The notes: generated from the letters alone by a model not told the origin. A stretch of 64,000 bases of DNA from Pseudobutyrivibrio xylanivorans (GCF_008935055.1 NZ_CP043028.1:3130501-3194500); one strand, 5' to 3'. Positions 1-9,277 are shown, counted from the first letter of the stretch. A program made the numbers and translations.

Positions 1-148
1 TGCATGTATAATATAGAGACGATGTACAGTTTACAACTTGCAATATAACAAAAAGCACTAATAACACAAATATCTGAATACATTCAAGATAGCAATAAAA
101 CTGATATAATATTTCGACAACAAACCACTCAACATAAGGAGACCCAAT

Positions 149-1012
149 ATGAAAAATACTAACAAACTTAAAGGAATAGTCTGCATCTTGCTTGCCGCCT
201 TCGGCTTTTCACTTATGACTTTTTTCGTCAGAATTTCTGGTGACCTTCCTACGATGCAAAAGGCCTTCTTCAGAAATCTGGTTGCACTTTTTGTGGCAAT
301 AACTGCCCTTCTCAAAACCGATGCCAGATTTGAAGTAGGAAAAGGTAATCGTCTTTCTCTGTTTATGAGATGTGCTTTTGGTACTGCTGGACTTATTGCA
401 AACTTCTATGCCATCGACAGACTTGGAATCGCTGATGCCAATATGCTGAATAAGCTCTCACCGTTTTTTGCTATTATCTTATCCATTTTTATATTGAAGG
501 AGATTCCAAACAAGTTTGATATCATCACTACTATAATCGCCTTCACTGGTGCACTTTTCATCATCAGACCAACAGGTACATTCTCTTCAGTTTTTCCAGC
601 TTTAGTTGGATTGTTTGGGGGATTTGGTGCAGGAACTGCTTATGTTTTCGTCAGAAAAATGACTAGAAATGGAGTTACAACTCCCGTTATTGTTATCAGC
701 TTTTCAGCCTTTTCATGCCTTGTGACATTGCCATTTTTAATCAAGGACTATGTACCTATGGCTCCAAAGCAGCTGCTGTTTCTTCTATTAGCTGGTGTTG
801 GTGCCTCCCTTGGTCAGTTTGCTATTACAACAGCATATAAATATGCCCCTGCCAAGGAAATTTCCGTTTTCGATTACACTCAGGTAATCTTTGCAGCATT
901 GCTTGGAATCATTTTCCTTGGAGAGGCACCTACTGTTCTCAGTATTATCGGATATACGATAATTATTGGAGTAGCTGTCATCAGATGGAAGAAAAATCTC
1001 ACCACCGATTAA
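149..1012 (+). CDS. EamA/DMT-family membrane transporter
   Basis: A 287-residue protein with about ten hydrophobic helices in two homologous halves, the layout of the drug/metabolite transporter (EamA, RhaT-like) family. The second half contains a typical GEAPT stretch near residue 255 before the last helix. It acts in the cytoplasmic membrane; the substrate cannot be told from sequence. The start is supported by an AAGGAG site at 136-141, seven bases upstream, and a TATAAT box lies at 105-110 with only a weak -35 partner (TTCAAG at 83-88). The gene ends two bases before the stop of the convergent sensor gene, with no clear terminator between them. Family assignment is firm, function is not. 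Confidence 0.88.
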   Translation: MKNTNKLKGIVCILLAAFGFSLMTFFVRISGDLPTMQKAFFRNLVALFVAITALLKTDARFEVGKGNRLSLFMRCAFGTAGLIANFYAIDRLGIADANMLNKLSPFFAIILSIFILKEIPNKFDIITTIIAFTGALFIIRPTGTFSSVFPALVGLFGGFGAGTAYVFVRKMTRNGVTTPVIVISFSAFSCLVTLPFLIKDYVPMAPKQLLFLLLAGVGASLGQFAITTAYKYAPAKEISVFDYTQVIFAALLGIIFLGEAPTVLSIIGYTIIIGVAVIRWKKNLTTD

Positions 1013-1013
1013 G

Positions 1014-3302
1014 CTATCTTGTATAACATATTTTTACTGGGACTTTTACAACGACTTCACAGCCGTAGCCCTTTGTAGAATTGATTTCTATTTTTCCTCC
1101 CATCAAATCTACAATTCTTTTTGAGATGGTTAAGCCAAGGCCCACGCCTTGCTTTCCATCCATACCATTATTTTCTCTTGTGTAAGCATCAAATACAATC
1201 TTCTGAAATTCAGGACTCATGCCAATTCCATCATCCTTTATCGTAAATACCATATTGGTAATTCTAGGATTGCTGCACTTCTGCTCTTCTACTTCGACAC
1301 GAATATGACCGCCCTTTTTAGAATACTCAACTGCATTGTTAAGGATTTTGGTTAAGGCCTGGACTAAACGAGCCTTGTCAGCAATAACATCCTTGTTTCG
1401 AATCTCCTTCACATTAAACTGAAGGTTGAGATTCTTGCAGGAAGGATTCTCCTGAAATTCTGACTCTAAGCCTCTGACAAGAGCTGGAATATGAATTTTG
1501 TCCTCACTTAATGTGACTTTTCCATACTCAAAATTGCTCAAATCAATAATGTCATCCACAGCTGAAAGCAATCTCTCAGCAGTAGGACTGTCGATTTCTT
1601 CAGTAATCTCCACTATCGGCTCTCTGATATTTGTGGCCACATCGTTAATGAAGTTGCTCTTAATATAATTAACATTCTGCAAATCAGCTACCGCAGCCTT
1701 GCACCGTTTAAGCTTTGTCATCGTATATACGATAATGACGCAAGCAATAAGCAATAATACCAAAAGTATCCATGGAATAAAATCCTTTAGGCTAAGTGTT
1801 TTTTCTTCAATATAAAGGCCATCCACATATTTATAGGCCTGATTCTCTGGATAATCACTGCCCATAATGTGAATGCCTCGATTAATTATACGAAGCAGTC
1901 CCTCATCGCCAATTCTGACACCAAAGCATCTGGCATCAGCTGAGGAAAGCTGTCTAAGGGACAAATCCGCATACTCTGCATTTTTCAAAATTGCATTGGC
2001 TCTCATACCATTGACAGTGGTACAATCTACCTCACCTTTTAGAACAGCTCTAAGGCACTCATCAATACTGTCGTAGAAAACCATATGTGCATTTGGATAA
2101 TTGGTCTTCACATAATAATATTGCATACGATTGTTGTTATTGATTGCAAAGCTGGCGTTGTCTGGATAAATAACAACATTCTTGTAAATTAAATCAGTAC
2201 TTGAAGACAATACCGAATTTGACTGGTAAATGCCACTCTCCTCGGAATAATACAGGCCTCCTGCTACAGGAAATGCCACATCCACCCCTTCTGCATCCAC
2301 TGCAGAAATCATATCATCATAATTATCAAAGCCTTTATATTCAATATCCAGCTCAGTTATATTCATAGAGTCAAAAAGCTTTGGAACAATATCCTTAACG
2401 ACACCAGTCACCCGCCCATTTGCATCTGTGTCACTATATGGCAAGTAATTATTCAGATAGCCAATAACGATTTTGTCGTGGGCTAAAATCCAGTTTCTTT
2501 CAACATTTGACAAAGTCTGTGATGAAAGGCTGGCTCCAAAATACTTAGCATTTAACACGCTCAAATAGTATGGCTCGTCAGTATACAGGGCGCTCTGTGC
2601 TTCGTTCAGTTCGTCTAGCAAAATCGTATCAGCTTTGTTTACACATATATAATAATCAGCAGTTCCAAAAGCATAAAGAACCTCTGCATGCTTCCTTATA
2701 TTAGTACCATCACTCTCCGCTGCAAGAATATCTATTTCATCTGAATCAAATGCGTCCAAAAGCTTAGCACTATTCTCATAGGTAATCACCGTTGCATCTA
2801 TAGCATGCTCTTTCAAATAGTTTCCAAGCGTCGCAGACATATTACTATTTAAAACGCCAATTGTATGTCCGCTAAGTGTAGATGGTTCTGCGGTAATTTC
2901 TGTATCAAAATCGTGCTTAACTAAAACATAGGCTTCGACCCCCATAGGAATCTCCGGATAACCGATAAGTGCTTCACGGTCCTCCCTGAATGCGATACCT
3001 GCCAGCATATCAATATCACCATCAACAAGCATCTGATACAAATCATTATAGGTGCCATACACATATTCATATCGCCAGCCGGTATACTCAGAAAGCTTCA
3101 TATAATACTCATAGGCATAGCCGGATTTCACCGAATCCTCTGAAGCTCCCTCCTGAAAAATTTCGTTCTCGTAATAACCAATCCTTACAGTTTTGGTTGC
3201 ATGATTGTGTGCCGACACAAAAACAGGGCTTTGAAATGCAATCATTACAAAGCCCAAAATTACTAATAAAAATCTCTTAAATAAAATTCTGTTTCGATCC
3301 AC
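1014..3302 (-). CDS. Two-SBP-domain membrane sensor with histidine-kinase-like C-terminus lacking the phospho-accepting His
   Basis: A 762-residue BvgS-like protein. Residues 1-31 are a signal peptide; about 37-255 and 277-495 are two family-3 solute-binding domains; 507-530 is a membrane helix; 548-598 matches a kinase dimerisation segment; 640-757 is a HATPase domain with N box (NNAVEY), G1 (DDGIGM), F (FDAYTRE) and G2 (GVGLGLTI) motifs. In place of the usual SHDIRTP H-box the sequence reads ATNIREP at 556-562, so the His position is Thr557 and the next Asp is Asn. The ATP site looks intact, so the protein may bind ligand and ATP without autophosphorylating in the normal way. No response regulator lies nearby. 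The start is a GTG with a GGGGAG site rather far upstream, so the exact start is uncertain. Confidence 0.85.
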   Translation of the reverse strand: MDRNRILFKRFLLVILGFVMIAFQSPVFVSAHNHATKTVRIGYYENEIFQEGASEDSVKSGYAYEYYMKLSEYTGWRYEYVYGTYNDLYQMLVDGDIDMLAGIAFREDREALIGYPEIPMGVEAYVLVKHDFDTEITAEPSTLSGHTIGVLNSNMSATLGNYLKEHAIDATVITYENSAKLLDAFDSDEIDILAAESDGTNIRKHAEVLYAFGTADYYICVNKADTILLDELNEAQSALYTDEPYYLSVLNAKYFGASLSSQTLSNVERNWILAHDKIVIGYLNNYLPYSDTDANGRVTGVVKDIVPKLFDSMNITELDIEYKGFDNYDDMISAVDAEGVDVAFPVAGGLYYSEESGIYQSNSVLSSSTDLIYKNVVIYPDNASFAINNNNRMQYYYVKTNYPNAHMVFYDSIDECLRAVLKGEVDCTTVNGMRANAILKNAEYADLSLRQLSSADARCFGVRIGDEGLLRIINRGIHIMGSDYPENQAYKYVDGLYIEEKTLSLKDFIPWILLVLLLIACVIIVYTMTKLKRCKAAVADLQNVNYIKSNFINDVATNIREPIVEITEEIDSPTAERLLSAVDDIIDLSNFEYGKVTLSEDKIHIPALVRGLESEFQENPSCKNLNLQFNVKEIRNKDVIADKARLVQALTKILNNAVEYSKKGGHIRVEVEEQKCSNPRITNMVFTIKDDGIGMSPEFQKIVFDAYTRENNGMDGKQGVGLGLTISKRIVDLMGGKIEINSTKGYGCEVVVKVPVKICYTR

Positions 3303-3424
3303 GTTCTTAACGCTCTCCCCTTTAAATTTTTATACTCCTATTAGAAATATTGTAGCAGATGTGCCACACAACTTCAAAATAACATTCTTGCATTTTTAAC
3401 CATAAGTCTATTAAAATCAACTAT

Positions 3425-3970
3425 ATGGATATTAAGTATAAATTAGCTGAAGCCATGAAAACCTGCATGCGCACCACCTCTGTGGAAAACATCACGGTAA
3501 AACAGATTGTTGAAACTGCAGGCGTTTCACGTCAGAGCTTCTATAGGAACTTCATAGATAAATATGATTTGGTAAACTGGTACTTCGACCGCCTGCTGGA
3601 ACAGTCCTTCAAAGAAATGGGAAAAGGAGAAACCATACGCGAAGGATTGATTAAGAAATTCCAGTACATTAAGCAGGAAAAGCTTTTCTTCACTGCTGGC
3701 TTCAAGGGCGACAATCAAAACAATCTAAAGGAGCATGACTTCATAATGATTTATGAATTCTACTGCTCTCTTATTCGTGAGAAAACCGGCACCCCTCCAG
3801 ACACCAAAACCAGAAAGCTTCTTGAAATGTACTGCTGGTCTTCTATCTACATGACTGTGCAGTGGCTGACAAAAGGCATGAAGGAACCCGAAGAAGCACT
3901 GGCTGACCTGATGATTGATGCTATGCCACCAAAGCTTCAAGAACTATTTGCAAAAATAAAAATACTATAG
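3425..3970 (+). CDS. TetR/AcrR-family transcriptional regulator
   Basis: A 181-residue protein whose N-terminal 50 residues form a TetR-type helix-turn-helix (ITVKQIVETAGVSRQSFYRNF, residues about 20-40), followed by a helical C-terminal domain of the DhaS/TetR_C_8 kind. It is transcribed divergently from the sensor gene at 1014-3302, with 122 bp between them, so that sensor is a plausible target, but this is inference from position. No ribosome site is visible before the ATG at 3425; the HTH begins so close to the N-terminus that a later start is unlikely. Effector and target are unknown. Confidence 0.85.
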   Translation: MDIKYKLAEAMKTCMRTTSVENITVKQIVETAGVSRQSFYRNFIDKYDLVNWYFDRLLEQSFKEMGKGETIREGLIKKFQYIKQEKLFFTAGFKGDNQNNLKEHDFIMIYEFYCSLIREKTGTPPDTKTRKLLEMYCWSSIYMTVQWLTKGMKEPEEALADLMIDAMPPKLQELFAKIKIL

Positions 3971-4000
3971 GGGACGTACAACAATCTCCCCTATAGTATT
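3961..4000. terminator. Shared terminator between convergent TetR and PemK-like genes
   Basis: A perfect 14-bp stem (3961-3974 with 3987-4000) around a 12-base loop begins inside the last codons of the TetR gene and ends 11 bases before the stop of the PemK-like gene. The stem is AT-rich at its base and GC-rich at its top, as in bidirectional terminators, but there is no long T-run. Confidence 0.6.
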
Positions 4001-4010
4001 AATTACCGAT

Positions 4011-4319
4011 TTAATCATATTCAAACATTCCCTGAATGGCATCTGAAATATTGATAACACTCCAATAATTAAGCCTATCAACCTTAGAGCAATTTCTGGC
4101 CAAAGGATCAATTAGTTTTATTTCTTCACAAATCGCTGTTCCCTCGTTCCCTTCATTTCCTTTTACAGGAATGCACATGGGATTCACCAAATCAGCTTTA
4201 ACAATTGGGCATACATGAAACATCTGCCTCTCTCTGATAAAGGAATTTTTACTCACTATAAGAAACAAATTTCCAAATCCAGCTATTTTTATAATATCTC
4301 CCTGATAAAAATCTTTCAT
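4011..4319 (-). CDS. PemK/MazF-like small protein (possible toxin)
   Basis: The preferred start is the ATG at 4319, giving 102 residues; a longer frame to 4352 would run into the preceding gene. The sequence begins YQGDIIKIAGFGNLFLIVSKNSF, the opening strand pattern of PemK/MazF-type endoribonucleases, followed by a strand with HVCPIVKADL and a C-terminal helix region (VINISDAIQGMFEYD). Start and upstream stop overlap as TAATG, indicating translational coupling to the XRE gene. Together they look like a two-gene regulator/toxin operon. The typical MazF Arg and Thr catalytic residues are not obvious, so it may be a divergent toxin or a non-toxic relative. Confidence 0.6.
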   Translation of the reverse strand: MKDFYQGDIIKIAGFGNLFLIVSKNSFIRERQMFHVCPIVKADLVNPMCIPVKGNEGNEGTAICEEIKLIDPLARNCSKVDRLNYWSVINISDAIQGMFEYD

Positions 4320-4792
4320 TAAAGTATCTCTCTTCCTTTTGGTTCTCCCCAATCGAATTTATATGATTGAGCCACACCCCCACATTCTGCTAATCTTTCT
4401 TCATAAGATTTGTGCTTAAATGAAACCCCTGAATTTACTAATTCTATTATCTGTTCATCAGACATATCCTTAATCATACTCATCTCCAATTCCTTATTGC
4501 AATTTGGTTGTAACTCTTTTGCATATGTTAAAACTCTTTTAGCTGCCATAATACTTTCCTCCCCACTAAGAGGCTTGTAAAAATCCACTGGTTCTATGCT
4601 AAAATACTCTCCCAACATTTCTAAATTCTGATATTTAGGTATTATTCGCCCATTAATCCAATCGCAAAAAGTTGTATATTTTATATTTAAATCTTGGCAA
4701 ACATCTTTACGGGTCTTGCCATTTTGTAACAACAAAAACTTCAAATTCTCAGAAACTACTTTTTTTGTTTCTTGATTTTTTTCAACAACCAT
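4319..4792 (-). CDS. XRE-family HTH protein, probable autorepressor/antitoxin
   Basis: A 157-residue protein with a Cro/cI-type HTH in residues about 12-70 (LKFLLLQNGKTRKDVCQDL, then TTFCDWINGRIIPK as recognition helix), and a C-terminal half without known motif. An AGGAGG site lies six bases before the ATG. It is the first gene of a pair with the PemK-like gene. Two identical 15-bp palindromes lie in its promoter and leader, which is the pattern expected if this protein represses its own operon. Assignment as antitoxin is inference from gene order; it could also be a stand-alone regulator. Confidence 0.75.
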   Translation of the reverse strand: MVVEKNQETKKVVSENLKFLLLQNGKTRKDVCQDLNIKYTTFCDWINGRIIPKYQNLEMLGEYFSIEPVDFYKPLSGEESIMAAKRVLTYAKELQPNCNKELEMSMIKDMSDEQIIELVNSGVSFKHKSYEERLAECGGVAQSYKFDWGEPKGREIL

Positions 4793-4801
4793 ATTTCCTC
4801 C

Positions 4802-4850
4802 TACGATTTTTTCGTATTTTAATATTACGATTTTTTCGTATTATTGTCAA
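4802..4850 (-). promoter_or_regulatory. Promoter with two identical 15-bp operators for the XRE-PemK pair
   Basis: On the minus strand TTGACA (4845-4850) and TAATAT (4822-4827) are 17 bp apart, a near-consensus sigma-A promoter. Two perfect copies of TACGA-N5-TCGTA occur at 4826-4840, filling the spacer and touching the -10 box, and at 4802-4816, just before the ribosome site. Their starts are 24 bp apart. Occupancy of either would block transcription, so they are very likely binding sites of the XRE protein encoded downstream. Confidence 0.8.
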
Positions 4851-4925
4851 ACATATATGTTACACAACTCCACATCTGTAACTTATATTCACCCATAAAC
4901 ACATGCTAATATATTTTCGTAGGGG

Positions 4926-4943
4926 CTGTTAATTATTTAACAG
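4926..4943. promoter_or_regulatory. Rex-like operator upstream of alcohol dehydrogenase
   Basis: CTGTTAATTATTTAACAG is an 18-bp palindrome with seven-base arms and a four-base centre. It matches the clostridial Rex (NADH/NAD-sensing repressor) pattern TTGTTAANNNNTTAACAA at all but the outermost base of each arm. It lies about 30 bp before the ADH start, where Rex sites control NADH-oxidising dehydrogenases. A TATATT box at 4910-4915 just upstream could be the -10. Confidence 0.65.
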
Positions 4944-4973
4944 AGAATATAAACGCAAAGGAGTTTAATGATT

Positions 4974-6122
4974 ATGGCAAACAGAATTTCACTCAATGCC
5001 ACATCTTACCATGGTGCTGGCGCAATCAACGAAGTAGTGACAGAAATTAACAACAACGGATTCAAGAAGGCTTTTGTAGCTTCTGATCCTGATCTTATTA
5101 AGTTTGGAGTTACAGCAAAGGTTACAGACCTTCTCGATGCTGCAAAGATTCCATACGAGATTTACTCAGATATCAAGCCAAACCCAACAATCGAAAACGT
5201 AAAGAATGGTGTTGAGGCTTTCAAGAAGTCTGGTGCTGACTGCATCGTTGCAATCGGTGGCGGTTCTTCTATGGATACATCAAAGGCAATCGGTATCATC
5301 ATTACAAACCCAGAGTTTGAAGATGTTCGTTCACTTGAGGGCGTTGCTCCAACAAAGAACCCATGCGTACCTATCATCGCTGTTCCAACTACAGCTGGTA
5401 CTGCTGCTGAGGTTACAATCAATTACGTTATCACAGATGTAGAAAAGGAAAGAAAGTTCGTATGCGTTGACACACACGATATGCCAATCGTAGCTGTTGT
5501 TGACCCAGAGATGATGAGCTCAATGCCTAAGGGTCTTACAGCTGCAACAGGTATGGATGCTCTTACACACGCAATCGAGGGCTACACAACACGTGCTGCT
5601 TGGGAAATGACAGACATGTTCCATCTTGAAGCTATCCGTCTTATCTCTTCTAACTTACGTGACGCTGTAGAGAACAAGAAGTCAGGCCGCGAGGGAATGG
5701 CTCTTGGTCAGTACATCGCAGGTATGGGCTTCTCAAATGTAGGTCTTGGTATCGACCACGCTATGGCTCACACTCTTTCAGCTCACTATGACACACCACA
5801 CGGCGTAGCTTGCGCTATGTTCCTTCCAATCTCTATGGAGTTCAATCGTGAGTACACAGGCGAGAGACTTCGTGAAGTTGCTCGTGCTATGGGCGTTGAA
5901 GGCGTAGACAACATGACTCAGGATGAATACCGTGACGCAGCTATCGCAGCTGTTAAGAAGCTTTCTGAGGACGTAGGAATTCCTACAACTCTCGACAAGA
6001 TCAAGGAAGAAGATCTTGATACACTTGCAACAGATGCACTCAACGACGCTTGCTACCCAGGTAACCCACGCGAGGCTACAAAGGAGCAGGTAATCGAAAT
6101 GTTCCGTATGCTTATGGCATAA
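4974..6122 (+). CDS. Iron-containing alcohol dehydrogenase
   Basis: A 382-residue group III (Fe) alcohol dehydrogenase. Seen motifs are the nucleotide-binding GGGSSMD near residue 95, TTAGTAAEVT near 137, and the metal-binding Asp/His set in GMDALTHAIEGY (about 190-200) and DHAMAHTLSAHYDTPHG (about 255-275). It reduces aldehydes or ketones with NAD(P)H in fermentation. An AAAGGAG site at 4957-4963 is ten bases before the ATG at 4974 and only four before the ATG at 4968, so the later start is preferred. Codon use is strongly biased (CGT, GGT, ATC), pointing to high expression. A Rex-like operator upstream suggests redox control; the monocistronic unit ends at a strong hairpin. Confidence 0.92.
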   Translation: MANRISLNATSYHGAGAINEVVTEINNNGFKKAFVASDPDLIKFGVTAKVTDLLDAAKIPYEIYSDIKPNPTIENVKNGVEAFKKSGADCIVAIGGGSSMDTSKAIGIIITNPEFEDVRSLEGVAPTKNPCVPIIAVPTTAGTAAEVTINYVITDVEKERKFVCVDTHDMPIVAVVDPEMMSSMPKGLTAATGMDALTHAIEGYTTRAAWEMTDMFHLEAIRLISSNLRDAVENKKSGREGMALGQYIAGMGFSNVGLGIDHAMAHTLSAHYDTPHGVACAMFLPISMEFNREYTGERLREVARAMGVEGVDNMTQDEYRDAAIAAVKKLSEDVGIPTTLDKIKEEDLDTLATDALNDACYPGNPREATKEQVIEMFRMLMA

Positions 6123-6144
6123 TCAAGTATGCAAAATACCTAAT

Positions 6145-6173
6145 AAAGGGCTGTCACTAGACAGCCCTTTTGT
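6145..6173. terminator. Rho-independent terminator after alcohol dehydrogenase
   Basis: An 11-bp perfect stem (6145-6155 with 6160-6170) and four-base loop followed by TTTT. The left arm starts with AAA, so the minus-strand transcript arriving from the GGDEF/EAL gene would also see a hairpin with a short U tract. Confidence 0.85.
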
Positions 6174-6178
6174 CATTT

Positions 6179-9100
6179 CTACCTCACAGGAATTGTAATA
6201 GATTTCAATTGTCGTTTATTCTCATACATTCTTTTATCAGCCTTATCAAATACTACTGCTACATTTCGCTCACCATTATATTTCGCTGCTCCGCAAGCAA
6301 TTACAACTTTATCATTTTTCTGATTATCTAAATTAGTCTTTTCAAATTCTGCCATGATATGGTCCGCATTCTGATAATCCCTACCTTGAGCAATAACCAC
6401 AAACTCATCTCCGCCAATTCTATATATTGGGCTGTACTTGAATAAGTTGCAAATTATAGAACAGCCAGATTTAATATACTCGTCTCCTGCCTGATGACCC
6501 AATGTATCATTAATTTCTTTAAGACCATTTATATCAAAAACTATAATTGCAAACTCTACGTCCTCTTTTTCTTCAATGGATCTGTTAAGTTTTGCCTCCA
6601 CATCAATGTATGCATGCTTATTCTTAACTCCAGTAAGGGAATCTAAATTCGCTATCTTACTCATTTCTGCGAGATTCTTATAATAATCCTGGTCTTTTCT
6701 AACCTGAGCATCTATATCGACAATACCTAGTATTAGAATTTGTTTCTGTTCTTCAAGAATGTAGGTAGCCTTAATACATGCATATTTGATTGAGCCCTGA
6801 TATATATACCTTATGTTTAATGAATAAACACCATTAGTTTCAATCGTCTTGCAAACTTTTTCTTTTGAGGATAAGGCTAGGAAATGATCTATATCTTCTA
6901 TATAAATATTTTCCAGAACTTTCTCTTTTAACATTTCAAAGAAATTGACCCCTTCGCTATCCAATCCCAGGTATATATAATCTTCATCTAAGGTATATCT
7001 AACAAAATGATCATTCTCAGGATCAATTGCATAGATACAGATAAAATCACCTGTAAGTGCAGTAACTCTGTTATAAGTCATACGCTCTCTTTTTATTCGT
7101 TCAAGTTCTTCTTTATGTCGCAGTTCAGCATCATTATCAATATACCCTAGTATTACAACAGACAACGCTACGGCATCGTTTTCTTCGTTTGTAGCAACTT
7201 TGCGAATAAACAAGTGAATTACATCGTTGTTCTTACCTCTAATATCAACGATAACAGGTTTTCCATCATTTTTGCACTGTATCAATGCATTGAAGAAATT
7301 TGAGTCTCCTCTATCATCCAAATAATTCTCACTTGCAGAAAACGTTGGATAGTATTTCTCCATAAATGTTTTATAGGATTTATTACCTTTCATATGTCTT
7401 ATCTCATTCCCTTTTACCTCTACGATAAACATAGGCATTGTGTCAAAGTAATCGCCAGATATAATGCTATCGTCATCAGCTGAGAAAGACATATCATACA
7501 TATTTACCTTACCAACAGTTGCGTGGTACTCAGCCTCTTTAGGATTCTCAAAACCTATATGAGTTCCGTTTTTATATCTATCGAGAATATCATTAAATGG
7601 AACTGCCTTACCATAATAATAGCCCTGAAGTTTTGTGCACCCTATCTCATTGAGGAAGTCGATTGGATACTCATTTTCAACACCTTCAGCTACTGTATCG
7701 CTTCCTAAACCACTGGCTAGACGGACAATTTCAGAGACAATAACATTACTGTCTTCACTCTCATGAATTTTATCTACGAAAGCCTTATCAAGCTTTATTA
7801 CATCAAAATGAATCCTCTGCAATAAATCAGGAGAGGAATATCCACGACCAAAATCATCCAACCAAACGCTAAAGCCCAATTCTCTGAAGCGTTTTATCTG
7901 TATAATCATGTAATCTACATCATCTATAACTACACTTTCAGTCAACTCGATTACTATTCTACTTCTATCTATCCCTGCCTCGTCCACACGTTTTCTTATC
8001 TCTTCTACAATGTCGCAGGAATAAAAATCCGTTTTTGATAAATTGATGGAATTAGGCACAACATTCAAACCCGCCTCGGTCTGGTGCTTAAGCTTTATAA
8101 TTACCTGCTCCGCAACATATAAGTCAAGCTTATACGTTATCTTTGCATCCTCAAGAATAGGTATAAAATCATTAGGACCCATTTCTCCCTTCTTAGGATC
8201 CTTCCATCTGACAAGAGCTTCTTCATTACAAATCTTGCCATTAGATGTGCGGATAATAGGCTGATAACAAACCTTTATCCAACCATCTTCTATAGCCTTA
8301 TCAAAATTTTCAAAGATGTATCGTCTGTCTTCAAACTTTTTCAACATCTTTTCATCAAAATACACAATTTTCGAATCGTAAATCTGCCCACAGCTATCAC
8401 AGGCAATCTTAGCTCTATCCGTAGCTGTGGCAGAACCTACATCTCCAAATCTGGTGTCATAAACGCCTATTTTAACAGGCAAATTCTTACCATTATTAAT
8501 AAGTTTAAAATCATTAACCAAACATTTAAGCTTATTATCAATACCTTCCTTATCTGTATATACAACAAAATGATCCGCTGTTGTTCTACAGCAATTATAG
8601 TTACTAAAAAACTTAACCAGTAGTTTTGCACTCTCTTTTATCAATACATCCCCAGCTTCATATCCATATCTTTGATTAAATGCCTGCATACCGCTTAAAT
8701 CAAAAAACACCATTACAAGGCTCTTTCCTTCATTGATATAATTATTTCTTTGAGTTTCAGCCAATTCAAAAAAATAATCCATAGTTGGCAGTCCAGTCAA
8801 GTAATCATAACTCAAGCCTGTCGCAGCCTTTTTGCTCTGAAAATGCTTGTTATGGATTAGATTAAATCCCATAGCGATGTCTCTGTTATCTGCATTGTAA
8901 ACACCTTCATTTACGTAGTTTACAACTGCAAGTCTTACACCATTTTCCTTGTATATATGCTTTCCTATAGAGTGAAGAATGATATATTTATCACCAAGTT
9001 TGGAACGATATACCTGATTGTACTCTCCGCCATCTACTGCAAAACGTACAGCAGCATCTGCCAATTCGGCAACATCATCAGGATGAACATCTCTATACAT

Positions 9101-9277
9101 ATCATTATCCATGAGATAATAAGCCTCTTCCATCGAATCAAGGCCGATTAGCTTCACAAATCCCTCAGACAGTGCTATTGTAGCAACACGCTTATCTATA
9201 AACTGATAAACAGCAAGTGGTATACTGCTGCTTTCAATTAATTTCAGTTCTTTTTCATCATATTTATATCTTTCCAT
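6179..9277 (-). CDS. Multidomain c-di-GMP enzyme: PAS - degenerate GGDEF - EAL - PAS - GGDEF
   Basis: About 1032 residues from the ATG at 9277, which has a GGGGA site six bases upstream; a TTG start at 9292 is also open. Order: PAS-like sensor (1-135), a first GGDEF fold whose signature reads TADHF (about 160-310), an EAL domain with EALVRW, ELTES, DDFGRG, KLDKAF and AEGVE motifs (about 320-575), two PAS-like regions (600-860), and a C-terminal GGDEF with intact GGDEF signature (about 870-1030) but no RxxD inhibitory site. It should both degrade and make c-di-GMP in the cytosol; no membrane segment is seen. The protein at 56205-58364 is its paralogue over the first two thirds. Single-gene unit. 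Confidence 0.9.
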   Translation of the reverse strand: MERYKYDEKELKLIESSSIPLAVYQFIDKRVATIALSEGFVKLIGLDSMEEAYYLMDNDMYRDVHPDDVAELADAAVRFAVDGGEYNQVYRSKLGDKYIILHSIGKHIYKENGVRLAVVNYVNEGVYNADNRDIAMGFNLIHNKHFQSKKAATGLSYDYLTGLPTMDYFFELAETQRNNYINEGKSLVMVFFDLSGMQAFNQRYGYEAGDVLIKESAKLLVKFFSNYNCCRTTADHFVVYTDKEGIDNKLKCLVNDFKLINNGKNLPVKIGVYDTRFGDVGSATATDRAKIACDSCGQIYDSKIVYFDEKMLKKFEDRRYIFENFDKAIEDGWIKVCYQPIIRTSNGKICNEEALVRWKDPKKGEMGPNDFIPILEDAKITYKLDLYVAEQVIIKLKHQTEAGLNVVPNSINLSKTDFYSCDIVEEIRKRVDEAGIDRSRIVIELTESVVIDDVDYMIIQIKRFRELGFSVWLDDFGRGYSSPDLLQRIHFDVIKLDKAFVDKIHESEDSNVIVSEIVRLASGLGSDTVAEGVENEYPIDFLNEIGCTKLQGYYYGKAVPFNDILDRYKNGTHIGFENPKEAEYHATVGKVNMYDMSFSADDDSIISGDYFDTMPMFIVEVKGNEIRHMKGNKSYKTFMEKYYPTFSASENYLDDRGDSNFFNALIQCKNDGKPVIVDIRGKNNDVIHLFIRKVATNEENDAVALSVVILGYIDNDAELRHKEELERIKRERMTYNRVTALTGDFICIYAIDPENDHFVRYTLDEDYIYLGLDSEGVNFFEMLKEKVLENIYIEDIDHFLALSSKEKVCKTIETNGVYSLNIRYIYQGSIKYACIKATYILEEQKQILILGIVDIDAQVRKDQDYYKNLAEMSKIANLDSLTGVKNKHAYIDVEAKLNRSIEEKEDVEFAIIVFDINGLKEINDTLGHQAGDEYIKSGCSIICNLFKYSPIYRIGGDEFVVIAQGRDYQNADHIMAEFEKTNLDNQKNDKVVIACGAAKYNGERNVAVVFDKADKRMYENKRQLKSITIPVR

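Noticed and set aside
4011..4792. XRE/PemK-like pair as part of a prophage or genomic island
   Set aside because: No integrase, att site or other phage gene nearby, and base composition does not differ visibly.
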